Below, piece after piece: positions 48,468 through 60,575 of a stretch of DNA of 64,000 nucleotides; position 1 is the first letter of the stretch, and each line of letters starts with the position of its first letter. Source of the DNA: Photobacterium sp. SKA34 (GTDB lineage Bacteria > Pseudomonadota > Gammaproteobacteria > Enterobacterales > Vibrionaceae); the NCBI RefSeq assembly GCF_000153325.1, contig NZ_CH724144.1:62001-126000 (forward strand), in the 5' to 3' direction. The notes under the pieces were generated by a model. The model saw only the letters and a program-made list of their open reading frames with translations, did no database searches and was not told where the DNA came from. The translations under genes and the position numbers were made by a program.

Positions 48468-48508
48468 AAAAGCTGCCAGCTAGAAATAACTAGTTGGCAG
48501 CTTTTTTA
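48468..48508 (+). terminator. rho-independent terminator after proA
   Basis: AAAAGCTGCCAGCTAG / CTAGTTGGCAGCTTTT long stem (one mismatch) with a T run. Confidence 0.9.
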
Positions 48509-48531
48509 TGTCTGTAATTTTTACTTTTGTT

Positions 48532-48726
48532 TTATTCTTTATTGTCTTCTTTATCTTGAGATACAAGATCTTCTTGCTTACTGAGTGGGTGTTTGTCGTC
48601 AAACAGTTTGTGTTTTTTCTGCATCCCAATTTTCATATAAGCGGTATATTTTAGTGCTGCAATGTTGCTAGCTATGACGGCAACAATAATAAAAGAGATC
48701 ACCCAAGGGTTAAAAAGCCATTCCAT
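48532..48726 (-). CDS. small membrane protein, DUF2897 family
   Basis: 64 residues: one N-terminal transmembrane helix (NPWVISFIIVAVIASNIAAL) and a charged cytoplasmic tail (KKHKLFDDKHPLSKQEDL). The WLFNPWVI...NIAALKYTA pattern is that of the DUF2897 family of gammaproteobacteria; function unknown. Monocistronic between proA and dapE. Confidence 0.8.
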   Translation of the reverse strand: MEWLFNPWVISFIIVAVIASNIAALKYTAYMKIGMQKKHKLFDDKHPLSKQEDLVSQDKEDNKE

Positions 48727-48888
48727 ATTAGCCTCACTAATTTAGTGATAAAGAGTATTTTTAGGATAACACTTTTATCGAATACTTAGCTCATATATTA
48801 GTCATTAATGGCAATAAAAAAGCAGCCACATATTCCACTTCTTAGGTAAAAATACGTTAGCTGCTTTGAGTATTGAATGCGTTTGTAA

Positions 48889-50386
<1,498 letters not shown>

Positions 50387-50626
50387 AAAAGATCTGACTT
50401 AATTATATTTTAATGGAAAGTCTTTTATAACGAGATTACACAATGACCGCAAGTGTTGTTGTTTGTGAGGTGATTGTAAGAGATTGAAGACGGTATTGTT
50501 AACAAAAACAATAATACTTTTTTATTTTCCTATTTAATAGAAGTAAAGATAAAGCTGGCTTGATCAAACTCAACATAAATTTTCTCCACTGCTTAATAAT
50601 ATGTGAAGTATTTTATGGAGGCCTTA

Positions 50627-50905
50627 ATGGAACTGAATCCGGTTTTTGCCCGTCGACTTTATTTAGCATTGTTAGTTGAACATACAGAGAGACCTAATGT
50701 CCCTCGTTTGGTTGAGCAAACAGGCTGGCCACGTCGCACTATTCAAGATGTATTAAAAGCGCTACCTAGCATTGGTATTGAGCTGGCTTTTGTTCAAGAT
50801 GGTCGCCGTCATAATGATGGTTATTATACGATGAGTGATTGGGGGCCATTTGATTTGGAATGGGTCAAAGAAAAGGAACCCAACTTACTAGCGGCGTTAT
50901 CCTAA
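50627..50905 (+). CDS. winged helix-turn-helix protein, YfeC-like
   Basis: 92-residue putative DNA-binding protein: RRLYLALLVEHTERPNVPRLVEQTGWPRRTIQDVLKALPSIGIEL forms a compact winged HTH, followed by a short Tyr/Trp-rich tail (YYTMSDWGPFDLEWV). Start at 50627 follows GGAGG at ideal spacing. Commonly found near dapE in Vibrionaceae; target unknown. Confidence 0.8.
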   Translation: MELNPVFARRLYLALLVEHTERPNVPRLVEQTGWPRRTIQDVLKALPSIGIELAFVQDGRRHNDGYYTMSDWGPFDLEWVKEKEPNLLAALS

Positions 50906-50910
50906 AAATT

Positions 50911-50946
50911 AAAACGCATAAGACGTTACGTGTTATGCGTTTTTAA
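50911..50946. terminator. terminator between the winged-helix gene and narP
   Basis: AAAACGCATAA / TTATGCGTTTTT stem-loop, shared by convergent genes. Confidence 0.88.
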
Positions 50947-50953
50947 TAGGGTA

Positions 50954-51580
50954 TTATTGGCTTTGAGCTTGAAGGTATAAAATAGTGGCGGCCGTACGGG
51001 ATTTTACTTGTAGCTTTTTGAGTAAACTTTTCATATGAACTTTAACCGTTGCCTCTGAGATAAAGAGCTGCTCGGCTATTTGTCGATTACGTTGACCTTT
51101 TGCCACTTCTTGTAATATTTGCGTCTCACGTTCTGTTAATTGTGACAAAATATTAGTCGGGGTATTGGGTGATTCAAGAGACTCTTTTACGATATCACTG
51201 TAGGCTTTCCCGCCACATAACGCAGATTTTAGCTGTTCGATTAATTCATCAGGTTCAGTATCTTTGAGTAAATAACCGTCAGCACCTGCATTGAGTACTG
51301 TTTTAATATCGCTTCGGCTATCAGAGACGGTTAATATAACAATACAGGCAAGTATCCCTTCATCACGCATCGCTATTAGCGTATCGAGACCTGACAATCC
51401 CTTCATATTCAAATCGAGCAAGATCAAATCCGGAGACTTTTCATGGGCAAGTGCGATAGCATCATTCCCATTACTGGCTTCACCCACTAATTGGAAGTCT
51501 GATTCAATACTTAATAGTTGTCCTATCCCTCGACGCATGAGAGGGTGATCATCAACTATCATGACTTTCCAACATGTCAT
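50954..51580 (-). CDS. narP: nitrate/nitrite response regulator NarP
   Basis: NarL/FixJ-type regulator. The receiver domain has the phospho-Asp in LILLDLNMKG (about residue 56), and a C-terminal LuxR-type HTH is visible (LTERETQILQEVAKGQRNRQIAEQLFISEATVKVHMKSLL). 208 residues. It is 13 bp downstream of narQ and next to the nap operon, whose promoter carries a 7-2-7 NarP site. Confidence 0.95.
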   Translation of the reverse strand: MTCWKVMIVDDHPLMRRGIGQLLSIESDFQLVGEASNGNDAIALAHEKSPDLILLDLNMKGLSGLDTLIAMRDEGILACIVILTVSDSRSDIKTVLNAGADGYLLKDTEPDELIEQLKSALCGGKAYSDIVKESLESPNTPTNILSQLTERETQILQEVAKGQRNRQIAEQLFISEATVKVHMKSLLKKLQVKSRTAATILYLQAQSQ

Positions 51581-51593
51581 CGTTTTATCCTTT

Positions 51594-53285
51594 CTATAAT
51601 GGGAATCGTAGGCAGATAGCGCTACCTTGATCTATTCCCGATTGTATTTTTAATTTACCCTGTAGCCGTGATGCGCGCTCTTGCATAATATTTAAACCGT
51701 AATGATCACGTTTACTGTCTTTAATGTCGAATCCTTTACCGTCATCGATGATTGTGACCTGAATATGTTGTTCGGTTTGTTGACAGTTTACGGTAATTTC
51801 ATCAGCGTCAGCATGTTTAATCGCATTTAACACTGCTTCTCGAATAATTTGTAACAAATGAACTTGGTTATGGGCATCTAATGCCATGGATGATATTTGA
51901 TTATCTATGATTAAAAGTGCGTCAGTTTGCTCTTCTAATGGTTCTAACATTTGATTTAAGGCTTCACCAAAATTGGCATCTTTAATCGCCAACCGAAATG
52001 TACTGAGTAATTCGCGAAGTTGGGTATAAGCATTACTTAACCCTGCTTCAATATCATAGACTGCTTGGTGAGTATTCTCATTTTGAGCGTTTTGATTGAG
52101 TTCTCTTTTCAATAAGGCTAATTGAATTTTTAAATAGGAGAGCGATTGTGCCAATGAATCATGTAGCTCACGGGCAATGGTTGCGCGCTCTTCCATTAGC
52201 AATAAATATTCTGCTTGTTTTTGGGCTCGGTTGTAATAAATAGCGCGAGCAAGGATCTGAGATATATTATTAATTAACGCCTTATCAGGACAAGGTAAAC
52301 TGTACTGCCACCAAAGTTGTCCCATTAATTCACCATCGATATACAATTCGTTATATTGCCAATGTTGACCCGCTTGTTGACCTACTTTAATGTTTGATGT
52401 GCTGCCATTTGGTTCTTCAATGATCAGTTTTGCGCCAATTAAGCCATCAATCGCAATCATGGTTTCAAGCATGTTTGTAAATTGTACTCGGGTTAAATGA
52501 CTAACAGAAAGTTGTTGTGAGCAATTATAAAGAACTTGGAGTGATTCGTTTGCATGACGTAAACGGTGGGTTTTTTCATTCACACTGCGTTCTAATCCTT
52601 GATAAAGCTGTTCAAGATCTGATGACATTTTACTAAAGGTATGGGCAAGAATACCCAGTTCATTATTGCTATTGTTTAATAAGTCTAATCGAAAATTTTT
52701 ACGCTTTACTTGCTTACAAGCATCAACAAGATCATTTAAAGGTGCAACAATTTGTTGGCGTGTATAGCGAATAGTGTAGAAGACGATAAGGAAAATTAAA
52801 CTAACCCCTATGACGCCAATAATAGCGAGTCGTTGGAGTTTTAGTTCAGATGATTTTTGCAGTTCAGCAACAAAAGTATTAATACGATGGACGAATGGTG
52901 CAACATGTTGGATAAATACGGTGTTGTTATCCCTTTCAAGTATCGGATGCAGATCCTCCCAGCGAAGAACGATGTGATTATAGTGCTGTTGGATCTCAGA
53001 AGAGATTAACCAATAAGAGAGCCCTTTCATTGGCGCAGAATAAAGTGAGTGTTCAAATTGCTCAATATGTGCTGATAAAAGTGGAGATTTTGTTTCAACA
53101 TCAAAAGCTAATCGGTAGCTTTGCATGCGTAAAGAACCCGCAATATTAATAGCTTCAACATCATTTTGACTCGAAACCAATGTCGTTAATGCTAGTGCAG
53201 TCGTTACTATCGAAATGATTAAAATTAACACTAAAGAGCGCGCGATCGTTGTTGTTAAAGAATGTGTCTTTTTTTTCCTATTCAC
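51594..53285 (-). CDS. narQ: nitrate/nitrite sensor histidine kinase NarQ
   Basis: Membrane sensor kinase. TM1 (about 14-33), a periplasmic domain with the P-box INIAGSLRMQSYRLAF that binds nitrate, TM2 (about 152-170), a HAMP linker, a Cys-containing signalling region, then HisKA_3 with the phosphorylated His in ATIARELHDSLAQSLSYLK and a HATPase domain (VTIIDDGKGFD, YGLNIMQERA). 563 residues. Divergent from nap; paired with narP. Confidence 0.95.
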   Translation of the reverse strand: MNRKKKTHSLTTTIARSLVLILIISIVTTALALTTLVSSQNDVEAINIAGSLRMQSYRLAFDVETKSPLLSAHIEQFEHSLYSAPMKGLSYWLISSEIQQHYNHIVLRWEDLHPILERDNNTVFIQHVAPFVHRINTFVAELQKSSELKLQRLAIIGVIGVSLIFLIVFYTIRYTRQQIVAPLNDLVDACKQVKRKNFRLDLLNNSNNELGILAHTFSKMSSDLEQLYQGLERSVNEKTHRLRHANESLQVLYNCSQQLSVSHLTRVQFTNMLETMIAIDGLIGAKLIIEEPNGSTSNIKVGQQAGQHWQYNELYIDGELMGQLWWQYSLPCPDKALINNISQILARAIYYNRAQKQAEYLLLMEERATIARELHDSLAQSLSYLKIQLALLKRELNQNAQNENTHQAVYDIEAGLSNAYTQLRELLSTFRLAIKDANFGEALNQMLEPLEEQTDALLIIDNQISSMALDAHNQVHLLQIIREAVLNAIKHADADEITVNCQQTEQHIQVTIIDDGKGFDIKDSKRDHYGLNIMQERASRLQGKLKIQSGIDQGSAICLRFPL

Positions 53286-53381
53286 TTCAATCCTTTCTGT
53301 TACTTACTCTGAAATTATTTATAGCTTAATTTTTGATGTAGACAATCAGAAGAATAATGTGAGCTTTATCGGCTCGATTTG

Positions 53382-53395
53382 TTGATCTAGAACAA
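53382..53395. promoter_or_regulatory. FNR site of the nap promoter
   Basis: TTGATCTAGAACAA matches TTGAT-N4-ATCAA at nine of ten positions. It lies 29 bp (centre to centre) upstream of the NarP site, the same order as in E. coli napF. Confidence 0.75.
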
Positions 53396-53409
53396 ATAAC
53401 CCTACCAAT

Positions 53410-53425
53410 TACCCCTTTTGGGGTA
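53410..53425. promoter_or_regulatory. NarP 7-2-7 site of the nap promoter
   Basis: TACCCCTTTTGGGGTA is a perfect palindrome fitting the NarL/NarP heptamers TACYYMT-N2-AKRRGTA except one base. A -10-like TATTAT at about 53454-53459 would place it near -44, as in E. coli napF. Confidence 0.8.
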
Positions 53426-53556
53426 TTTAAGCAATTATTTCATTATCTAGAATTATTATATAAAAATATAAATAATTATTAATAGATGCTGTTTAAGTTA
53501 TTTGCTGAATGTCTTATCAGCTATGCAGTACAAACAGTAGAACGATAGAGGTAATG

Positions 53557-54039
53557 ATGGTTGATCGTTTAAGACGTTCATTATTCACACGCAAAACACC
53601 ATCAAACATTCCACACTTACCTTGGCTGAGTCATGCAGGTACTTTTACTGATCTTTGTTCACGATGTGAACGCTGTATCGAACACTGTGAGACAAACATC
53701 ATAGTGAAAGGTGATGGCGGCTTTCCTCAAGTAGATTTCAGCCAAGGTGAAGGTGAATGCACTTTTTGTTATCAGTGTGCAGATGCTTGTCCTGAACCGT
53801 TGTTCCTTCCGCAATTAGAATCGCCATGGGACATCATTGCAACGATTAATGAAAGTTGTATGGCATCTAAAAATATTGAGTGCAGAAGCTGCGGCGATAT
53901 GTGTGAGTCCCAAGCGATAAAATTTCAATTACAGGTTGGAAAAGTCGCGATGCCAACTATTACAGAGGAAGACTGTACAGGGTGCGGAGCTTGTCTATCG
54001 GGATGCCCTGTATCAGCTATAACAATCAATCGTGTGTAG
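53557..54039 (+). CDS. napF: ferredoxin-type protein NapF, C-terminus altered by an insertion sequence
   Basis: Cytoplasmic Fe-S protein thought to help load the cluster of NapA. Three four-Cys ferredoxin clusters: CSRCERCIEHC, CTFCYQCADAC and CTGCGACLSGC, with a further CRSCGDMC. The ATG at 53557 (or 53554) follows AGAGG. The stop codon is made by the first bases of the insertion sequence. Removing the element and one GTG repeat would give the ending NRVENNS, so only about four residues are lost and the protein is probably still functional. Confidence 0.9.
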   Translation: MVDRLRRSLFTRKTPSNIPHLPWLSHAGTFTDLCSRCERCIEHCETNIIVKGDGGFPQVDFSQGEGECTFCYQCADACPEPLFLPQLESPWDIIATINESCMASKNIECRSCGDMCESQAIKFQLQVGKVAMPTITEEDCTGCGACLSGCPVSAITINRV

Positions 54040-54042
54040 TGG

Positions 54043-55220
<1,178 letters not shown>

Positions 55221-55336
55221 AGTGTCACCTGTTAACGTATGAAGTGATGATATCACCTCTAACTAAGTGACCAAATTCACTATGCCACTACAGTGTAGAA
55301 AACAACTCATAGTAGTACATATCAAAGAGGGTCTGT

Positions 55337-55609
55337 ATGTCTTTACAAGAAGTGCATATATCAAGTCTCGTGGTTCATGTAAAACCTGAGCACTTACAAG
55401 AAATAAAAGAACAGATCTTAGCAATACCAAATACCGAAATACCGGGCGACAGTGAAGAAGGGAAAATCATTGTAGTTCTTGAGACAGAGAACCAAGGCTA
55501 CGTGACCGATACCATAGATAAAATCAATAATTTAGAAAATGTGTTAATTACTTTTTTGGTGTACCACCAAATAGAGCACTTTGAGACGCAACCAGAGGGC
55601 AACTCATGA
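55337..55609 (+). CDS. napD: NapA maturation chaperone NapD
   Basis: 90-residue chaperone that binds the Tat signal of NapA. It starts [15 protein letters not shown] and shows the ferredoxin-like fold pattern ([11 protein letters not shown] ... [10 protein letters not shown]). AGAGGG site upstream; the stop overlaps the napA start. Now separated from napF and the nap promoter by the insertion sequence. Confidence 0.94.
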   Translation: MSLQEVHISSLVVHVKPEHLQEIKEQILAIPNTEIPGDSEEGKIIVVLETENQGYVTDTIDKINNLENVLITFLVYHQIEHFETQPEGNS

Positions 55610-58092
55610 AAATGACAAGACGCGCATTTGTTAAAGCAAATGCTGCCGCTTCAGCTGCGGCTGTTGCAGGTATTTCCCTACCCGCCTCAGCAACTAATTT
55701 GATTGTAAGTTCTGATGAAACCAAAATTAAATGGGATAAAGCGCCGTGTCGTTTTTGTGGTACTGGCTGTTCTGTTTTGGTGGGTACCCAAAACGGTCGA
55801 GTCGTTGCGACTCAAGGCGATCCAAAAGCGCCAGTAAACAAAGGACTTAACTGTATTAAAGGTTACTTCCTATCCAAAATTATGTACGGCAAAGATCGTT
55901 TACAAACGCCAATGCTTCGGATGAAGAATGGCCAGTACGATAAAGAAGGTGAGTTTACGTCCGTCTCGTGGGATACCGCTTTTGATGTCATGGCTGAAAA
56001 GTGGAAATTAGCGTTAAAGAAACAAGGTCCATCGGGTGTAGGTATATTCGGCTCAGGTCAATGGACGGTCATGGAGGGTTACGCGGCATCAAAAATGATG
56101 AAAGCCGGTTTCCGTTCTAACAATATCGATCCTAATGCTCGTCACTGTATGGCATCGGCGGTAGTTGGTTTTATGCGTACCTTTGGTATCGATGAGCCAA
56201 TGGGATGTTATGACGATCTTGAGCATGCTGATGTATTCGTACTATGGGGGTCAAATATGGCAGAAATGCACCCTATATTATGGACCCGTATGACTGATCG
56301 CCGTTTAAGTCATCCTCATGTCAAAGTGAATGTGCTCTCAACCTATCAACACCGTTCTTTTGAGTTAGCAGATAACGGTATGATCTTTGAACCGCAAACT
56401 GACTTAGCTATTGCCAATTTTATTGCCAACTACATTATTCAAAATGACGCGGTGAATTGGGATTTTGTAAATAAACATACGCATTTTAAACGTGCACAAA
56501 ACGATATTGGTTATGGTCTACGTGATGATAATCCACTACAACAGCAAGCTGCTAATCCGAATTCAGGTGATATTTTCCCAATGAATTTTGAGGAATACAA
56601 AGCTTCTGTTGCTGATTATACGGTAGAGAAAGCGTCAGAAATGTCAGGTGTTGCGCCTGAGAAACTGATTCAGCTTGCGAAATATTACGCCGATCCAAAG
56701 TTAAAAGTAATGTCACTTTGGACCATGGGAATGAACCAACATACCCGTGGCGTGTGGATGCAAAGCCTCGTTTATAACTTACACTTATTGACAGGTAAAA
56801 TTGCAACGCCAGGCAATAGCCCATTCTCATTAACCGGTCAGCCATCGGCATGTGGTACCGCACGTGAAGTGGGGACGTTTGCGCACCGTTTACCAGCAGA
56901 TATGGTGGTAGCAAATCCTAAACACCGTGAAATCGCAGAGAAAATTTGGAAGTTGCCAGAAGGTACGATTCCACCAAAACCTGGTTACCACGCAGTCTTA
57001 CAAGATCGCATGTTAAAAGACGGCAAGTTAAATGCGTATTGGGTAATGTGTAATAACAATATGCAAGCGGGACCAAATATTAACGAAGAGCGTTTACCGG
57101 GTTACCGCAACCCTGAAAACTTCATTGTCTGCTCCGACCCATACCCAACCGTTACCGCACAAGCATCCGATCTTATTTTACCAACCGCAATGTGGGTAGA
57201 AAAAGAAGGGGCTTACGGCAATGCCGAGCGTCGTACACAAGCTTGGTATCAACAAGTTGAAGCACCAGGTGAAGCAAAATCAGATTTATGGCAAATCATG
57301 GAATTCTCTAAACGCTTCAAAGTAGAAGAAGTGTGGGGAGAAGAGCTGATCAATAAAATGCCTCAGTATCGTGGTAAAACCATGTATGACATTTTATTCC
57401 GTAATGGGCAGGTAGATAAATTCCCATTAAGTGAAGCACAAGAGTTAAATGATGATGCCAAAGCGCAAGGTTTTTATGTCCAAAAAGGCTTGTTTGAAGA
57501 ATATGCGTCATTTGGTCGTGGCCATGGGCATGATTTAGCACCGTATGATACTTACCACCAAGTTCGTGGTTTACGCTGGCCAGTTGTTGATGGCAAAGAA
57601 ACCTTATGGCGTTTTAAAGAAGGCTCTGATCCTTATGCTAAAAAAGGCACTGACTGGGATTTCTATGGTAAGCCAGATGGTAAAGCATGGATCATTTCAG
57701 CGCCTTATGAGGCGCCGCCTGAAGTGCCTGATAGTGAATACGATATGTGGCTATGTACAGGTCGTGTACTTGAACATTGGCACACAGGTACCATGACACG
57801 CCGTGTGCCTGAACTGTATAAAGCGGTACCTGATGCATTGTGTTATTTACACCCAGATGATGCGAAAAAGCGTGGTCTGCGCCGTGGTGATGAAGTGAAT
57901 GTCGCTTCTCGTCGTGGCGAAGTTCGCTGTCGTATTGAAACTCGTGGTCGTAATCGTCCGCCAGAAGGTTTGATCTTTATACCATTCTTTGATGCACGAA
58001 TTTTAGTGAATAAGCTGATCCTTGATGCGACAGATCCGTTATCAAAACAGACTGACTTTAAAAAGTGCCCTGTGAAAATTAGCAAGGTTTAA
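55606..58092 (+). CDS. napA: periplasmic nitrate reductase catalytic subunit NapA
   Basis: Reduces nitrate to nitrite in the periplasm. Tat signal [17 protein letters not shown]; [4Fe-4S] Cys at 48, 51, 55 and 83 (CRFCGTGC ... NCIKG); the molybdenum ligand Cys is in [16 protein letters not shown]; bis-MGD binding regions follow, with a C-terminal molydopterin dinucleotide domain ([21 protein letters not shown]). 828 residues, typical. Confidence 0.97.
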   Translation: MKMTRRAFVKANAAASAAAVAGISLPASATNLIVSSDETKIKWDKAPCRFCGTGCSVLVGTQNGRVVATQGDPKAPVNKGLNCIKGYFLSKIMYGKDRLQTPMLRMKNGQYDKEGEFTSVSWDTAFDVMAEKWKLALKKQGPSGVGIFGSGQWTVMEGYAASKMMKAGFRSNNIDPNARHCMASAVVGFMRTFGIDEPMGCYDDLEHADVFVLWGSNMAEMHPILWTRMTDRRLSHPHVKVNVLSTYQHRSFELADNGMIFEPQTDLAIANFIANYIIQNDAVNWDFVNKHTHFKRAQNDIGYGLRDDNPLQQQAANPNSGDIFPMNFEEYKASVADYTVEKASEMSGVAPEKLIQLAKYYADPKLKVMSLWTMGMNQHTRGVWMQSLVYNLHLLTGKIATPGNSPFSLTGQPSACGTAREVGTFAHRLPADMVVANPKHREIAEKIWKLPEGTIPPKPGYHAVLQDRMLKDGKLNAYWVMCNNNMQAGPNINEERLPGYRNPENFIVCSDPYPTVTAQASDLILPTAMWVEKEGAYGNAERRTQAWYQQVEAPGEAKSDLWQIMEFSKRFKVEEVWGEELINKMPQYRGKTMYDILFRNGQVDKFPLSEAQELNDDAKAQGFYVQKGLFEEYASFGRGHGHDLAPYDTYHQVRGLRWPVVDGKETLWRFKEGSDPYAKKGTDWDFYGKPDGKAWIISAPYEAPPEVPDSEYDMWLCTGRVLEHWHTGTMTRRVPELYKAVPDALCYLHPDDAKKRGLRRGDEVNVASRRGEVRCRIETRGRNRPPEGLIFIPFFDARILVNKLILDATDPLSKQTDFKKCPVKISKV

Positions 58093-58159
58093 CCCTGCCT
58101 ATGGCGAGTGAATAGAGCACTCGCCTTATTTCAGAATTAGCCTGTTGGCGGAGAACATC

Positions 58160-58672
58160 ATGAAAAGAATCTTATTGGCTGTATTAGCGGTGAGTGCATT
58201 AATGGCAGGGGTTGTACAAAGTGAAGAATCAACAACACCAGCCAAACCTGTTGCTGAAGCGGTAGCAAAAACAAAAATCTTCAATCCGGGTGGTATCGGT
58301 GGTCTTGAATCATTACGTGGTTCTGCTGAACTAGAAACTACGCGTCCAGCAGATCCGATGAAGCATTACCCTAAAGATCAAGGTGTGATTGATAGTGATT
58401 ATGTGTATCAGCCACCTTTGATTCCACATACGATTCGTAATTACGAAGTATCGCTTAATGCGAACAAGTGCTTAGCATGTCACAGTTGGAAAAATGCTAA
58501 AGAAATGGGTGCAACTAAAATTAGCGTAACACACTATATTTCGCCTCAAGAAGGGCAAGTATTGTCTGATGTATCACCGAGCCGTTACTTCTGTCAGCAA
58601 TGTCATGTACCACAAGCCGATGCTAAGCCATTAGTTGAAAATGACTTCAAACGTGTTAGTGCTTTGCAGTAG
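58160..58672 (+). CDS. napB: diheme cytochrome c NapB
   Basis: Electron-transfer subunit of the periplasmic nitrate reductase. Signal peptide (MKRILLAVLAVSALMAGVVQS) and two heme sites CLACH and CQQCH. Start at 58160, preceded by GGAGA. 170 residues. Follows napA by 67 bp. Confidence 0.95.
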   Translation: MKRILLAVLAVSALMAGVVQSEESTTPAKPVAEAVAKTKIFNPGGIGGLESLRGSAELETTRPADPMKHYPKDQGVIDSDYVYQPPLIPHTIRNYEVSLNANKCLACHSWKNAKEMGATKISVTHYISPQEGQVLSDVSPSRYFCQQCHVPQADAKPLVENDFKRVSALQ

Positions 58673-58692
58673 CCAAAGGTAAGGGATGATAT

Positions 58693-59268
58693 ATGAAGTT
58701 ATTAAAAACATTTTGGTTACGCTTAAAAACACCCAGTAAAGTAGCGGTAGGTTTAGTGCTCTTCATGGGATTTATCGGTGGTTTATTGTTTTGGGGCGGT
58801 TTTAATACCGTTATGGAAAAAACCAATACTGAAGAGTTCTGTGCCGGTTGTCATGCGCCAATTGTAAAAGAGATCAAAGAAACTATTCACTTTTCTAATC
58901 GCTCCGGTGTGCGCGCAATTTGCTCTGATTGCCATGTGCCCCATAATTGGACTGATAAAATTGTGCGTAAGGTACAAGCTTCAAAAGAAATTGTGGCCCA
59001 TTTAATGGGAACAATTGATACACCTGAAAAGTTTGCAGCGCGCCGTGGTCACTTAGCTGAACGTGAATGGAAACGAATGAAAGACAATAACTCGCAAGAG
59101 TGCCGTAATTGTCATGAATTCAATTATATGGATTTTTCAGAGCAAGCGCCTCGTAGTGCAAAATTGCATTCAACGGCATTAGCATCAGGGGATAAAACAT
59201 GTGTTGATTGCCATAAAGGTATTGCACATAAATTACCTGACATGAAAAATATTGATGGTTGGCAATAA
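58693..59268 (+). CDS. napC: tetraheme quinol dehydrogenase NapC
   Basis: NapC/NirT-family membrane-anchored c-type cytochrome that passes electrons from quinol to NapB/NapA. One N-terminal helix (VAVGLVLFMGFIGGLLFWGG) and four heme motifs: CAGCH, CSDCH, CRNCH, CVDCH. 191 residues. Confidence 0.96.
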   Translation: MKLLKTFWLRLKTPSKVAVGLVLFMGFIGGLLFWGGFNTVMEKTNTEEFCAGCHAPIVKEIKETIHFSNRSGVRAICSDCHVPHNWTDKIVRKVQASKEIVAHLMGTIDTPEKFAARRGHLAEREWKRMKDNNSQECRNCHEFNYMDFSEQAPRSAKLHSTALASGDKTCVDCHKGIAHKLPDMKNIDGWQ

Positions 59269-59283
59269 ACCAAAGGAGAGAAT

Positions 59284-59424
59284 ATGAGCACATTAGAATC
59301 GGTGATCTGGCACATACTGGGCTATGCTGCGATGCCTGTGATTATTTTATCTGGTTTTGTTGCGGTTGCAGCTGTAAGCATATGGTTGCTGTCATTGGGT
59401 AAAGATAAGAAAATCAACGAATAG
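59284..59424 (+). CDS. 46-residue nap-associated membrane protein (TIGR02808-like)
   Basis: ATG at 59284 follows AAAGGAGAG, 15 bp after the napC stop. The product starts MSTLESVIWHILGYAAMPVI and is nearly all one transmembrane helix with a short basic end (GKDKKINE). It fits the family of very small proteins described near nap genes in Photobacterium profundum and Vibrio. Likely last gene of the nap operon; role unknown. Confidence 0.8.
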   Translation: MSTLESVIWHILGYAAMPVIILSGFVAVAAVSIWLLSLGKDKKINE

Positions 59425-59471
59425 AAGTTCACTCTTTGAATTACTAAAGAATAAGCTGTCCTTTTAGTACG

Positions 59472-59705
59472 CTAGTGCGTTATAGAAGGGCGGCTTTTGT
59501 TGTTTTTTCGCGGGGGATTACGCTGCCACTGGCGATATCCAATCGTAAACAACACCCCCCAAGCAAGGTAAAGCGGTAGCCATTCAAACATAAAATAAGC
59601 GATAGAGAATGACTGGCTTTCGTTTGTGCTGATTTCAAAAAAATGCAAACCAAGAATAACGCTCAGTCCTAATAGTGTGAAGAGCTTAAACGTTTTCTTA
59701 TCCAT
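59472..59705 (-). CDS. small two-helix membrane protein behind a Fur box
   Basis: 77 residues, with two predicted helices (FTLLGLSVILGLHFFEI and AYFMFEWLPLYLAWGVLFTIGY) and a basic C-terminus (RQWQRNPPRKNNKSRP). I do not recognise the family. A good Fur box lies 42-61 bp upstream, so it is probably expressed under iron limitation. Confidence 0.7.
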   Translation of the reverse strand: MDKKTFKLFTLLGLSVILGLHFFEISTNESQSFSIAYFMFEWLPLYLAWGVLFTIGYRQWQRNPPRKNNKSRPSITH

Positions 59706-59747
59706 GATAGCTAACCCTGTTTCGAATGATATTAGAAATATACATGC

Positions 59748-59766
59748 AAATGAGAATTGTTATCAA
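59748..59766. promoter_or_regulatory. putative Fur box
   Basis: On the minus strand TTGATAACAATTCTCATTT; shifted one base it matches the 19-bp Fur consensus at 12 positions, including the GATAA and TCATT ends. Located between the 77-residue membrane protein and the DUF1499 lipoprotein, upstream of the former. Confidence 0.6.
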
Positions 59767-59774
59767 ATTATTTT

Positions 59775-60212
59775 TTATTGTTTAATCAGTTCTTGCTTTA
59801 TTAATAGGCTACGGAATGCTTCAACTCGCTTCCTATTCACGCCAAAATCAGAATATCCAACCCGTGATTCAGAGCGTACTTGTAATTGCTCTGCTTTTTT
59901 TTCGACTTCAAAGTCATCAATAAAACTAAAAACTTTGCTGGTGGCTTCTACATGAAGATAGTGATCAGATTGATCTGCTATTTTTGCACCGGGTAACTGA
60001 AGTGCAACCTGTTTTATTTCTTCCCAACTATGCTCACCTTTCGCCGTTAAAAGAAAAGGCCTAACGCTAAATTGCTCACGCTTTTCAATCGTTGAGACAC
60101 AATTGGGCTTATTATCACAAAGCTGATTTATCGAACGCGTCCATGATGTTGTCTTTGTATCGCTACAGCCTGTGAGGAAGAGTAACAGTAATAGCGTAAA
60201 GCGAAGTAACAC
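59775..60212 (-). CDS. DUF1499-family lipoprotein
   Basis: 145 residues; lipoprotein signal LLRFTLLLLLFLTGC. The mature part has NKPNCVSTIE ... PFLLTAKGEHSWEEIKQVALQLPGAKI and YLHVEATSKVFSFIDDFEV, the hallmark pattern of DUF1499. Function unknown. 15 bp after the DUF2956 gene, probably cotranscribed. Confidence 0.85.
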   Translation of the reverse strand: MLLRFTLLLLLFLTGCSDTKTTSWTRSINQLCDNKPNCVSTIEKREQFSVRPFLLTAKGEHSWEEIKQVALQLPGAKIADQSDHYLHVEATSKVFSFIDDFEVEKKAEQLQVRSESRVGYSDFGVNRKRVEAFRSLLIKQELIKQ

Positions 60213-60227
60213 GATGTAAATCCTTTT

Positions 60228-60575
60228 TTATAATAGTGGAAGGAGTAGATAAGTGATAAATCCTAGCCATGAGGCAATTAAAAGCCCCCAAGCGAGCTTA
60301 CTCTGCTGGTAGATTACAGTTGTATCCGTTATGGCTTCTAAGGCGTTGTTAGCATCATTAGAAGCTTTGTTACGTGAAACTTTCTTTTTCAGTTTGTCTT
60401 GTTCACGAGCTTTGGCTTTTTGTTGCTTTTTATATTGCTCTATACCTTTTTGAATTCCTTGTGCAATCAGTCGAGTTTGCTCTTTTGTTTGCCCTACTCT
60501 CTGTGTGGCTTTTGCGATACGTATGGCTTCAGCTTGTGTTTCTGGTGAAGGTGCAGATTGTTTTCTACTCGCCAT
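60228..60575 (-). CDS. DUF2956-family tail-anchored protein
   Basis: 115 residues. A long Lys/Gln-rich helix (QAEAIRIAKATQRVGQTKEQTRLIAQGIQKGIEQYKKQ is the conserved part) is followed by one C-terminal transmembrane helix (WGLLIASWLGFITYLLL). Typical of DUF2956 in Vibrionaceae; function unknown. Confidence 0.85.
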   Translation of the reverse strand: MASRKQSAPSPETQAEAIRIAKATQRVGQTKEQTRLIAQGIQKGIEQYKKQQKAKAREQDKLKKKVSRNKASNDANNALEAITDTTVIYQQSKLAWGLLIASWLGFITYLLLPLL

